This document shows, piece after piece, positions 15,880 to 22,981 of a stretch of 28,244 nt of DNA (the first letter of the stretch is position 1; each line of letters opens with the position of its first letter). The notes beneath the pieces were generated by a model that was given only the letters and a program-made list of their open reading frames with translations, was not told the DNA's origin and made no database searches. The stretch spans positions 1 through 28,244 of the forward strand of contig JAKSDC010000099.1 in NCBI GenBank assembly GCA_022360275.1, given 5' to 3'. Made by a program: the position numbers and the translations under genes. This stretch comes from Chlorobiales bacterium (GTDB lineage Bacteria; Bacteroidota; Chlorobiia; Chlorobiales; Chlorobiaceae).

Positions 15880-16140
15880 AGAGTGCAGAGCAATGAGGGG
15901 AAATGACGAATGACTATTGAATAATGGGGAGAAAGCAAGTGTCTGGAATTTGGAATCCAGAATTTTGAATGCAGAAACTGCCAAACTGGTTTTCAGTGCT
16001 TAGTTACTATCTTTCTCCGATTACCCATTACCTAGTACCGGCAATCTCGTCTCTTTGCTCTCGGCACTTTATTCTCAACAACTATCTTTGCCTTAGCACT
16101 ATTCACTAGTCACTGTCTTCCTCCGATTACCGATTATCCC
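15880..16140. repeat. Word-repeat block between petB and the GH13 gene, overlapping the latter's 3' end
   Basis: The words GAATGACTATTGAATAATGGGG, CTGGAATTTGGAATCCAG, GATTACCCATTACCTAGTACCGGCAATCTCG and 16074-16099 (a relative of 7744-7773 and 10166-10195) fill the gap. The block continues past 16099 through TTCACTAGTCACTG and CCGATTACCGATTATCC, which are also read as the last codons of the GH13 ORF. No clear terminator is seen for either convergent gene. Confidence 0.6.
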
Positions 16141-19100
16141 CTGGTCTTGTACCACTTTCAGAAACGCTCCGGCTTCGTAGCCGCTGATGAAGGCATCCTG
16201 ACGAATCGCTTCAAGCGCTTCAAGCCAGGTTTTCAGTTCATTTTTTGCAAAGGCCCGTTGCTGTTTCCTGCCATACTTTGCGTGCAGCACGGTGACGGCA
16301 AAGAGCCATGACGAGAGCAAATTGAAGCGTGAGGCGCTGAACCAGCGTTTATCATGCTTTTTCTGAACCGAGAGAAAGGCTGCGGCCTGCGGCGTACTGT
16401 TGTCCGCAAGAAAAAGGCTGAGGTTCTCAGCAAGGTATTTTTCAGGATTCTGCACCGACGTTACCGGCATTTTTATCTTCAAGAGACAAAAGAAAAGATC
16501 GACCAGTTGTTCCACTGGTGTGTTTTTCAGTCTGGCATTTTCCCGGAACATTCGGGTCAGAGGTTTTGCAATCAGAAACTCGTCGATTACTCCCTGTTGG
16601 GCTATCCCGTTCTGCTCGAGGAGCCGTTCGAGGGAGTCAAGGGTTATCCATAGCAGCGCAAGGTGGCTGAAACCGTTTCGTTGTGAAGCTTCGATACCAA
16701 GGCTTTTTTTCAGTTCGGACGAGATGTCCGGGCTTTGCAGCAGGGATGCGAGTGCATGGGCGCGATCGAGGTAGTCGCATGCATTTTCCGCTGCATCTTG
16801 CGGGACCGTTATCGGTTGTCCGGTCAGTCGGCCGTATTCTCCGGCAACAAAGTCAAGGAGGCCGGACAGGGATTTGTTGAGCAGCGACCGTTGCTTTGTT
16901 TTACCGAGGGTTACGTCAAGCAGCATATCGAGATTCGTCCGAGAGCAGAAACTGCTTATCCTGTCATGTACCGGCGCAAGGCTCATTTCAAGAGCTGCCG
17001 TGTCGATGCAGTTATGGCCGCTGCCGTTGAGGTGATCGCACAACCGGTCGTAAGGCATGAGTTTTGAAGGGCGGACTTCTTTGAAATCGAGAAAAACGTT
17101 GTATTGGTAGCCCCCGAGAACAAGATGCAGCCCTTGCTCGTGCAGCTCGCCGACCCGCCGGATAAACTCGATATTCGAAACATGATCCCGGAAAATGACA
17201 AAGGTTGAGGTTGTATTGTCAGTGCTTAAACCAAGTCCGTCGCACAGTGAGCGTTGCTCGATGCCGGATGCTGTTTTAAACCCGACCGAAGTTTTGACAT
17301 AACCGGTGGCTTGCTCCCAGACGTTGTTGTATGCTACCAGTACACGGTTGGCTCCAAGCCGGTTGGAGTAGCAGAAAACATTCTCGTTGACACTGCCTTC
17401 CGGGGTGTAGACGTCATAAAGGAAAAAGTTCTCAACTCCTGCAAAGAGGCTGCGTTTTTTCAGGAGCGGGAAGATTTCCCGTTGGTGTCTTTTTACCAGT
17501 TCATCGTCAGGATGTTCGTCGAGGTATGCCCGCGCATATTCCATACCGTATTTTTCACTGAATCCCTCGATCTGCCCGTGACCGAACATCGGAAGACCGG
17601 GCATGGTTGCCATCATTGCGCATACACCGAAGTATTTGTCGTCTTTGCCGAACTGATCGACCGCGGTATCCTCATCCGGATTGTTCATGAAATTCACGTA
17701 TCGCTTCAGAATTCCGGCATCGAATTCCAGAGTGTTTTTTATCAGATAACGGTACCCGGCATTGTCCTCTTTTTTCAGCATGTGCATAAACGCACTGTTA
17801 TAGACCCTGTGCATGCCGAGTGTCCGGACAAAGTACCCTTCGAGCATCCAGAACGCTTCGGCAAGCAGCAGGGTATCCGGGGCTTCGGCGTGAATGCGGT
17901 CGACGACTTCACGCCAGAACTCTTCGGGAATGGCCCTGTTGAAATCCTCCATGCTCATTGCATGGGAGCTTCTTGAGGGGATGCCTGCCGTATGTTCGGG
18001 CAGCGGGTACCAAAGGCGCTGAATGTGCCGCTTTACAAGTACCATTGCGGCATCGAAGCGTATGACCGGAAACATTCCTGCAACGTGAAGGATCTGCTGG
18101 ATAACCCCCTCGCGAACCTCGGCATCGAGGAAGTTCAGCTGAGCAGTATCGTTCCATGGCATTGCAGTCCCGTCGTTACCGTGATAGATGTAGCGGGTTT
18201 CACCGGTTTGATAATCTACCCGTTTGAAAGTAACGGCGGCATCGGAGCGATTCCAGTAGCCGTCTTCGATAAAGATGCCGAACCTGGGGTCATTGCTGAG
18301 ATTCGGGCCGCTGTAGGTATAGGAGGGGTAGGGCGGTTCGTGAGTGCTCATGAACCATTCCGGTTTGTCCTTTACCAGCGAAGAGTCCAGGCCGGTGTGA
18401 TTGGGCACCATGTCGCTCGCAAGCCGTATCCCTCGCTGCAATGCCCTGTGGCGCAGGTTCAGATACCCTTCGTGGCCGCCAAGCTCATCGGCGATGGTAT
18501 AACCCTCAAGTGCATATGCCGAGGACTTGGCTTCAGGATTGCCTTGAAGCTGTTTGATTTTCTGTGAGGCAGGGCTTCTTTCCCACAGGCCGATAAGCCA
18601 GAGGGCATTGAACCCCCGTTCGGCAAGAACGTCAAGTTCCATGTCCGGTATATCCTGCAAGCGGTTGATAGGGCGCCGATAGGTTTTGCTCAGCTGGTCG
18701 AGCCATACAAAGGTGCTTTTGGCAAGCATGACGACTTCCGGCATCCATGACGAGTCTGCGGAATAGTTCTCGGGTTCGTTTTCGAGGTCGCCGAAGGCAG
18801 GTGCCTGTGCCTGTTTTTCAAAGAACCCTCCATGTTCTGCACGGTTTTCCCGACCGGTTTTTTCGAAGAAAAGCCACGTGTCCTCATCCTGTATAAGGCT
18901 GATGCTGTTATCAAGCATCTCCAGTAAGGGTGTGCCTTCGAGGAGATCCCCCCAGTGCATTCTTATATAGCGCAGTTGTTCAAGCAGGGAGTTGGGTGCA
19001 TGGCGTATCGGCATGGTGAGAAGTTCTGCAGGATTGATATTTCCGGGACCTATGGGGCCCATTTCCTCGAGGGAATGGAGAACAGTCTGTACGATTGTGC

Positions 19101-19668
19101 GGTACGAGGACTCGTTCCGGAGAGAGTCGTCGGTCAGCAGAAAGCTGAACTGATCGAGTGCGGGATTCTGATTCTGCAGCCACACAAAGAGGGATTCTTC
19201 CAGAACGGCCCGGCGGTTTGAGGCCGAGACAAGATACTCCTTACTTGTTTGTTCCCCTGTGAATACTCCGGAAGGAGGGAACAGCGAAATGAACTTTTCC
19301 AGATAGTCTGAAAAGCCGGTTTCCGTAAGCTCCTTTTGCGCTGAAAATTCAACCTGGTTCAGAAAATCCGGTCTTCGCTGAGCAACCAGCCGGCTCATGA
19401 TTAAGTGGGCGGCGGCGTGGAGCAGTTTCATGCCGTGAAACTGTGCGGGGAGCAGCATCGTTGCCTTGTCGCCAAACCGCTGTTTGAGATGGCGGTTGAT
19501 GCTTTCAGTTTGCTGCTCGGCCTGTTCAGGGGCGGTTTGGCGCCCGGATGAAAGATCGGCAAACCATTCTTCTGAAAGATCGAGGTCAACGAGGGCCTTG
19601 CGGGCAATATAAAAATGTTCTTTCTCCAAGGGATTGCTGGCGGAGGCGTTATTGTTCTGGTCTGTCAT
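16099..19668 (-). CDS. Large GH13 alpha-amylase-family protein
   Basis: 1189 residues, far longer than typical GH13 enzymes of 450-700. The barrel lies at about 335-760. Region I is DMVPNHTG (419-426); region II is VIRFDAA with nucleophile Asp539; region III is LLAEAF with acid/base Glu604; region IV is FMNNPDEDT, where an NPDED wording replaces the usual NHD, leaving Asp665 or Asp667 as the third acid. MPGLPMFGHGQIEGF (689-703) closes the barrel. Residues 1-330 and 770-1189 have no motif I know and are mostly helical. There is no signal peptide, so a cytoplasmic role in glycogen or maltodextrin metabolism is likely; hydrolase versus transferase is undecided. The ATG lacks an SD. The last ~13 codons lie in word-repeat DNA. 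Confidence 0.82.
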   Translation of the reverse strand: MTDQNNNASASNPLEKEHFYIARKALVDLDLSEEWFADLSSGRQTAPEQAEQQTESINRHLKQRFGDKATMLLPAQFHGMKLLHAAAHLIMSRLVAQRRPDFLNQVEFSAQKELTETGFSDYLEKFISLFPPSGVFTGEQTSKEYLVSASNRRAVLEESLFVWLQNQNPALDQFSFLLTDDSLRNESSYRTIVQTVLHSLEEMGPIGPGNINPAELLTMPIRHAPNSLLEQLRYIRMHWGDLLEGTPLLEMLDNSISLIQDEDTWLFFEKTGRENRAEHGGFFEKQAQAPAFGDLENEPENYSADSSWMPEVVMLAKSTFVWLDQLSKTYRRPINRLQDIPDMELDVLAERGFNALWLIGLWERSPASQKIKQLQGNPEAKSSAYALEGYTIADELGGHEGYLNLRHRALQRGIRLASDMVPNHTGLDSSLVKDKPEWFMSTHEPPYPSYTYSGPNLSNDPRFGIFIEDGYWNRSDAAVTFKRVDYQTGETRYIYHGNDGTAMPWNDTAQLNFLDAEVREGVIQQILHVAGMFPVIRFDAAMVLVKRHIQRLWYPLPEHTAGIPSRSSHAMSMEDFNRAIPEEFWREVVDRIHAEAPDTLLLAEAFWMLEGYFVRTLGMHRVYNSAFMHMLKKEDNAGYRYLIKNTLEFDAGILKRYVNFMNNPDEDTAVDQFGKDDKYFGVCAMMATMPGLPMFGHGQIEGFSEKYGMEYARAYLDEHPDDELVKRHQREIFPLLKKRSLFAGVENFFLYDVYTPEGSVNENVFCYSNRLGANRVLVAYNNVWEQATGYVKTSVGFKTASGIEQRSLCDGLGLSTDNTTSTFVIFRDHVSNIEFIRRVGELHEQGLHLVLGGYQYNVFLDFKEVRPSKLMPYDRLCDHLNGSGHNCIDTAALEMSLAPVHDRISSFCSRTNLDMLLDVTLGKTKQRSLLNKSLSGLLDFVAGEYGRLTGQPITVPQDAAENACDYLDRAHALASLLQSPDISSELKKSLGIEASQRNGFSHLALLWITLDSLERLLEQNGIAQQGVIDEFLIAKPLTRMFRENARLKNTPVEQLVDLFFCLLKIKMPVTSVQNPEKYLAENLSLFLADNSTPQAAAFLSVQKKHDKRWFSASRFNLLSSWLFAVTVLHAKYGRKQQRAFAKNELKTWLEALEAIRQDAFISGYEAGAFLKVVQDQGIIGNRRKTVTSE

Positions 19669-19827
19669 TGAAGGTGGACAAGTATGCTTGTGCGATTCTT
19701 GAAGGTCGTGTAGATGAAATTCATGGTCTACAAGGTACGCATTTTCCGGGAAATGACGTCAGAGGCACCTTATGTCCTTTTCAGGCTCATTATCAGTCGG
19801 TTTACATGAGTATATGCTTACTCAATT

Positions 19828-19875
19828 AAAAAAAAAGGCGTCTGGAAAAGGAGGCGTCTTCCTTGGATCAGACGC
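19828..19875 (-). terminator. Minus-strand intrinsic terminator upstream of the GH13 gene
   Basis: Read on the minus strand, GCGTCTG (19875-19869) pairs with CAGACGC (19844-19838), enclosing a smaller AAGGA/TCCTT stem, and is followed by C and a run of about ten T (19837-19828). No minus-strand gene ends here: the GH13 start lies 160 bp further downstream. It therefore ends either a small RNA or a GH13 leader transcript. Confidence 0.65.
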
Positions 19876-19906
19876 ATTACGTTTTCTTTGTCGGATGGTT
19901 GTATCT
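19829..19906 (-). ncRNA. Candidate ~80-nt small RNA or attenuated leader
   Basis: Defined by a plausible minus-strand promoter at 19913-19941 and the terminator ending at about 19828. It has no ORF. The body contains GTCC-rich and ACAACCATCCG sequence before the terminator hairpin. Whether transcription stops here or continues into the GH13 gene cannot be told. Confidence 0.35.
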
Positions 19907-19912
19907 GTCCTT

Positions 19913-19941
19913 ATAATATTGTCTTACAAGAACAAGGTCGA
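19913..19941 (-). promoter_or_regulatory. Putative minus-strand sigma70-type promoter
   Basis: On the minus strand, TCGACC (19941-19936) and TATTAT (19918-19913) are separated by exactly 17 nt; they match TTGACA at 4 of 6 and TATAAT at 5 of 6. The site is well placed to drive the candidate RNA and, by read-through, the GH13 gene. The rest of the 19669-20126 gap is AT-rich and must hold the promoter of the plus-strand gene at 20127. Confidence 0.4.
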
Positions 19942-20126
19942 TGGGTGAATGTGCTTTTCACGATTGTTACAGGGGCGCAACATCTTAGTGATTCGTACGT
20001 ATTTTTATTTCTTTTTTTTTCTGTATTCTTCGGTTTTTGTAAATTAGGAGTGTAGTAAAATCATATGTGTTGTTCTTTCGTTCTATTTTTCCTTAAAACC
20101 AAACGCGAAATCAAAGGGGAAACATT

Positions 20127-20693
20127 ATGAAAAAAATGACTGCTTTTTTAGCGGCAATTGCTGTTATGGGCATGGGGTCTGTTGCAATGGCGGAAGAGGA
20201 TCCGTACCTGCTTCCTCCTCCTCAGTCAACTCTCTCGATGACAGTGGTTGGTTATACCACCACGCCTGTTAATTATTCGGGAGCACCTGTCGGCGGAGGC
20301 ATCGACGGTGTGTTCGGTATGGCAGCATACAGCGGCACTCTTGATGGTGAGTACCAGCCAACAGGCTCAGGCGTTGCTATTTCAGGCGGTGCTGATCTGA
20401 CCCTTAATGGTGAAGATCAGGTCGGTTGCGGCAATGGTTGTGATGAAGGTTTCCTGGATGGCAACACAGCTGCGATGAGTCTTGCGGCTAGTGGCGCAGC
20501 AGGTTATGGGCTTGACAGCGAAGACAACCAGGTTGTTTATGCTACCAACGCTAGCACTGCAATCGTAAGCGGTTCCGAAAACCTCAGCGGTTTTGCAGGT
20601 ATCGGTGCAAGTGCTGCAGCATCGAACGGCAACTATGGCGCTCATGTTGGCGGTCTTCTCTCAGGTATTCCATACCATCCTGAAGTACCTTAG
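20127..20693 (+). CDS. Secreted Gly/Ala/Ser-rich protein, function unknown
   Basis: 188 residues, not recognised. A classic signal peptide (MKKMTAFLAAIAVMGMGSVAMA, cleavage near residue 22) leads to a mature protein of about 166 residues rich in Gly, Ala, Ser and Asn and poor in charge, with PPPQS near its start. A single CGNGC pair (Cys101, Cys105) could form a tight disulfide loop or bind metal. The alternating small/hydrophobic pattern (FAGIGASAAASNGNYGAHVGG) suggests beta-rich or fibrous structure. It has a fair SD (AAGGGGAAACATT). A terminator follows, so it is probably a single-gene unit, although the next gene encodes another exported protein. A surface or envelope role is inferred only from the signal and composition. 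Confidence 0.75.
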   Translation: MKKMTAFLAAIAVMGMGSVAMAEEDPYLLPPPQSTLSMTVVGYTTTPVNYSGAPVGGGIDGVFGMAAYSGTLDGEYQPTGSGVAISGGADLTLNGEDQVGCGNGCDEGFLDGNTAAMSLAASGAAGYGLDSEDNQVVYATNASTAIVSGSENLSGFAGIGASAAASNGNYGAHVGGLLSGIPYHPEVP

Positions 20694-20718
20694 TTGTTTG
20701 AAAAGGACATGCTTCTTT

Positions 20719-20752
20719 TAGGGACAGAGTAAATCTCTGTCCCTACCTTTTA
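20719..20752 (+). terminator. Intrinsic terminator after the 20127 gene
   Basis: Perfect 11-bp arms TAGGGACAGAG (20719-20729) and CTCTGTCCCTA (20735-20745), a TAAAT loop, then CCTTTT. It separates the two secreted-protein genes, the second of which starts only 24 bp later. Confidence 0.8.
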
Positions 20753-20775
20753 AATCCTATTCTACAAAGTGGATT

Positions 20776-21663
20776 ATGAAAAAGCTGCTAACATTAGGAC
20801 TGGTTTTATGTGTTGCTGCAGCAGCGGATAGAGCTGCGGCAGAGGTGACGAATAGTGCGACGGCTACGACAAACGCTACAAGTGTCGCTGAGAACAACAA
20901 CGGGGGAGACGGTGGAACGGGAGTTGCAGCTGCATATAATTATTTTGAAGGGAATCACGCTGCCCCTCCTATGCCGAATTCAGTGACCGGACCAACAGGG
21001 CTGCCGAGTTTGTTTAACATGATTGGCCGTCCGGCTCAGGTCTCGGGAATTCCGATGCAGTCGAAGAATTTCTTCTCGCCGACATGTCATGCTGTTGAAA
21101 CCGGAAAGAGCGGAGGTACAAAGATTGTTTTTAACGGTTCAAAGCCTCCTGTAAAAGAGGATGTAAAGGAGCGCGACGTGTTTTTTGACTTTTCCGGTGT
21201 GAGCCGGGGAGAGCTTGTCGGTTCGATAACCATCCAGAGCAAGAAAGGTAAGGCTGATGAGGTTGATCTGCACACGCTGATTTATGATGCAACTCAGTTT
21301 GTTGCCGACGTGAAAGAGCTGAGAGGGTATGATATAACCCTGCTCTCATTGCCGCAGGCTATTACCTGGGGTTTGGGTGTTGACTCAAAAGGTGACGGTT
21401 TTTCGGTTTCTCCTCTGGTATCGAGTCTTCTCAATGGACCGGCAGGTGTGCTGACCGGACTTGCATCAGGCTTTTCCCAGACAGGAGGTGTCACCGTTCC
21501 GACCGGTATTGTTGGATGTACTTTTCTTGTGCTTATTGATAGCGACAAGACAGAAACCATAGACATTCGACATGCTTATGCAAACGGCAACGGCAATGGT
21601 GATAGTAATGGTGAAGGCAACGGGAAAAAACTCGAGGCCATAAAATCGCAGAAAACCAAGTAG
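20776..21663 (+). CDS. Exported protein with Asn/Gly-rich tail, function unknown
   Basis: 295 residues, not recognised. The signal peptide is MKKLLTLGLVLCVAAAADRAAA (cleavage near 22). Residues 23-56 are low complexity (Thr, Asn, Ala, Gly), as in adhesive or fibre-forming proteins. A more ordered core at about 75-265 has SPTCHAVETGKSGGTKIVFNGSK, FFDFSGVSRGELVGSITIQSKKGKADEVDLHTLIYD and LPQAITWGLGVDSKGDGFSVSPLVSSL; Cys104 and Cys248 may form one disulfide. The C-terminus has an NGNGNGDSNGEGNGKK stretch (270-285) followed by a Lys-rich end. There is no SD of note (ctacaaagtggattATG). It may work with the 20127 product, since the two are adjacent, exported and low in complexity, but that is conjecture. 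Confidence 0.75.
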   Translation: MKKLLTLGLVLCVAAAADRAAAEVTNSATATTNATSVAENNNGGDGGTGVAAAYNYFEGNHAAPPMPNSVTGPTGLPSLFNMIGRPAQVSGIPMQSKNFFSPTCHAVETGKSGGTKIVFNGSKPPVKEDVKERDVFFDFSGVSRGELVGSITIQSKKGKADEVDLHTLIYDATQFVADVKELRGYDITLLSLPQAITWGLGVDSKGDGFSVSPLVSSLLNGPAGVLTGLASGFSQTGGVTVPTGIVGCTFLVLIDSDKTETIDIRHAYANGNGNGDSNGEGNGKKLEAIKSQKTK

Positions 21664-21754
21664 CGAGTAGTGCATAAGCGGGAAATCGGTATTGCAGGTG
21701 TATATTTCGATTCCTCATTGAAATGATTCTATGTAATATAGTCTCTTAAGGTAC

Positions 21755-21786
21755 AGGTGCGTCGACTCTTCGCCGCACCTTTTTTA
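21755..21786 (+). terminator. Intrinsic terminator after the 20776 gene
   Basis: AGGTGCG (21755-21761) pairs with CGCACCT (21774-21780), a 12-nt loop, and TTTTTT follows. It closes the secreted-protein pair before the polysaccharide genes. Confidence 0.85.
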
Positions 21787-21963
21787 TTTTCTTTGCTTAT
21801 CCACGAATTGACAAGGATCCGTTTTTCCTCCAGTCATCTTCGAGCCTGCCCCGTGATTCACTTTTCCCCTTTGTTTTTCCTGCGGAATTTGTATCTTTTC
21901 CGAGTAGATATTTCTCGTTCATCCCCATCCAACAGAACGGTAGATATCAACCTCCATCTTTAG

Positions 21964-22018
21964 CCGCTAGCGCTTCGGATCCGTAGTTCAGTCATGGGGC
22001 TGAAGCAGCGGAGCTGTG
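21964..22018. promoter_or_regulatory. Inverted repeat with JUMPstart-like half, upstream of the SLBB gene
   Basis: CCGCT-agc-GCTTC (21964-21976) is complementary to GAAGC-AGCGG (22002-22011) with a 3-nt bulge. The right part, GCTGAAGCAGCGGAGCTGTG (21999-22018), resembles GCTGAAGGAAGCGTAGCTTTT at 26791-26811 upstream of the glycosyltransferase. It lies in the 472-bp gap 21664-22135, which otherwise holds the terminator and AT-rich DNA. The likely -10 at 22067 is downstream of it, so it may be a DNA site rather than leader RNA. Confidence 0.35.
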
Positions 22019-22066
22019 TATAAAGTTACTTTTTTGTTGAACGGCTGTATTTTTAATGTGAAAAAG

Positions 22067-22072
22067 TATAAT
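22067..22072 (+). promoter_or_regulatory. Putative -10 element for the SLBB gene
   Basis: A perfect TATAAT, 64 bp before the ATG at 22136, in an AT-rich stretch. The hexamer 17 bp upstream (GCTGTA) does not resemble TTGACA, so this is a weak call based on the -10 alone. Confidence 0.3.
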
Positions 22073-22135
22073 TTGCTCCTTTAAGATATCTTTTCCTTTG
22101 AGCAGTAATTTTCAGCGTAACCGGGGTACACAACC

Positions 22136-22714
22136 ATGAAAAAAACATTCAGGCGTTTTATCGTTTTTGTTCTTGTAGCTCAAATTTTTATTTCACCGCT
22201 TTTTGCAGTCCGGGCTTTTGCACAGCAGCCTTACGGTTCGTCTTCCGGTCTTTTATATTCGTCACCCTCGAGAGGGTACCAGAACAGCTACAACCAGCCG
22301 CAGCAGGTTATGCCCGGTTACGGTATGCCGCAGGATACCTATTTTACCGACAGCATGGGCAACATCCTCATGTATGTCAATGTTCTTGGGGAGGTGTATA
22401 AACCCGGTCAGCATATCGTACGACAGGATTCCGATGTTTCCTCGGTACTCTCTCTTGTCGGGGGGCCAACTGAGGATGCAGACCTGAAAAAAGCAAAATT
22501 GCTGCGCTACAAACCCGATGAGGACGGTAGGCAGACCTACCCGATTAACCTCGAGTTATATTTCGAGAAGGGAGACCGTTCGGAGTTTGTCGAACTCAAG
22601 CCAAACGATACCCTGGTAATTCCTGAAGACAGAGGGCTCGATACCAACATGGCGCTTCGTATCGCAGCGCTGATTGTTTCTGCAGCAAGCGTGTACGCCA
22701 TCGCTACGAATTAG
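22136..22714 (+). CDS. SLBB-domain exopolysaccharide export-type protein
   Basis: 192 residues. A signal peptide or signal anchor (about 8-29, ending AVRAFA) leads to a Tyr/Gln/Ser/Pro-rich linker (30-67), then an SLBB-like segment VNVLGEVYKPGQHIVRQDSDVSSVLSLVGGPTEDADLKKAKLLR (81-124), VELKPNDTLVIPED (152-165) and a C-terminal hydrophobic helix (about 171-190). The SLBB part is typical of Wza-type outer-membrane export proteins, but the Poly_export domain that normally comes before it is missing, so this is a minimal or accessory version. Being directly upstream of a Wzc-like gene supports a role in capsule or exopolysaccharide export. The two genes are separated by 267 bp of word-repeat DNA, so they need not be one transcript. 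Confidence 0.75.
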   Translation: MKKTFRRFIVFVLVAQIFISPLFAVRAFAQQPYGSSSGLLYSSPSRGYQNSYNQPQQVMPGYGMPQDTYFTDSMGNILMYVNVLGEVYKPGQHIVRQDSDVSSVLSLVGGPTEDADLKKAKLLRYKPDEDGRQTYPINLELYFEKGDRSEFVELKPNDTLVIPEDRGLDTNMALRIAALIVSAASVYAIATN

Positions 22715-22737
22715 GTGGAGAATAAAGTCAAAATTCA

Positions 22738-22978
22738 AAATTAGAGAGAGGGGTAAGGAGCCGGAGAGGGAAGAATGACTATTGACTATTGAATAATGAT
22801 AAGAAAGCAAGAATCCTGAATCCAGAAGCTGGAGTGAAAAATGAATAATGACTATTGAAGAATTTAGGACGGGTAATTGGTACCCATTACCGAATACCGA
22901 CAACCTTGACTCTCGACTCTCGAAGCTTATCTTCACCTTGGCACTTGGTACTAATTACCAGTCACGAACAACGAATCA
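22738..22978. repeat. Word-repeat block between the SLBB and BY-kinase genes
   Basis: Contains AATGACTATTGACTATTGAATAATG, an exact 23-nt match (22805-22827) to 7461-7483, GGTACCCATTACCGAATACCG, CTCGACTCTCGAAGC and GGCACTTGGTACTAATTACC. The block runs up to the BY-kinase ATG at 22982, so its last bases are the translation-initiation region. Confidence 0.65.
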
Positions 22979-22981
22979 CTC

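Noticed and set aside
17254..17976. A 240-codon plus-strand ORF inside the GH13 gene
   Set aside because: It overlaps the catalytic region of GH13 in antisense, with no initiation signal or motif.
21757..21963. A 68-codon ORF starting inside the terminator at 21755
   Set aside because: It starts within the terminator hairpin, has no SD and has composition unlike its neighbours.
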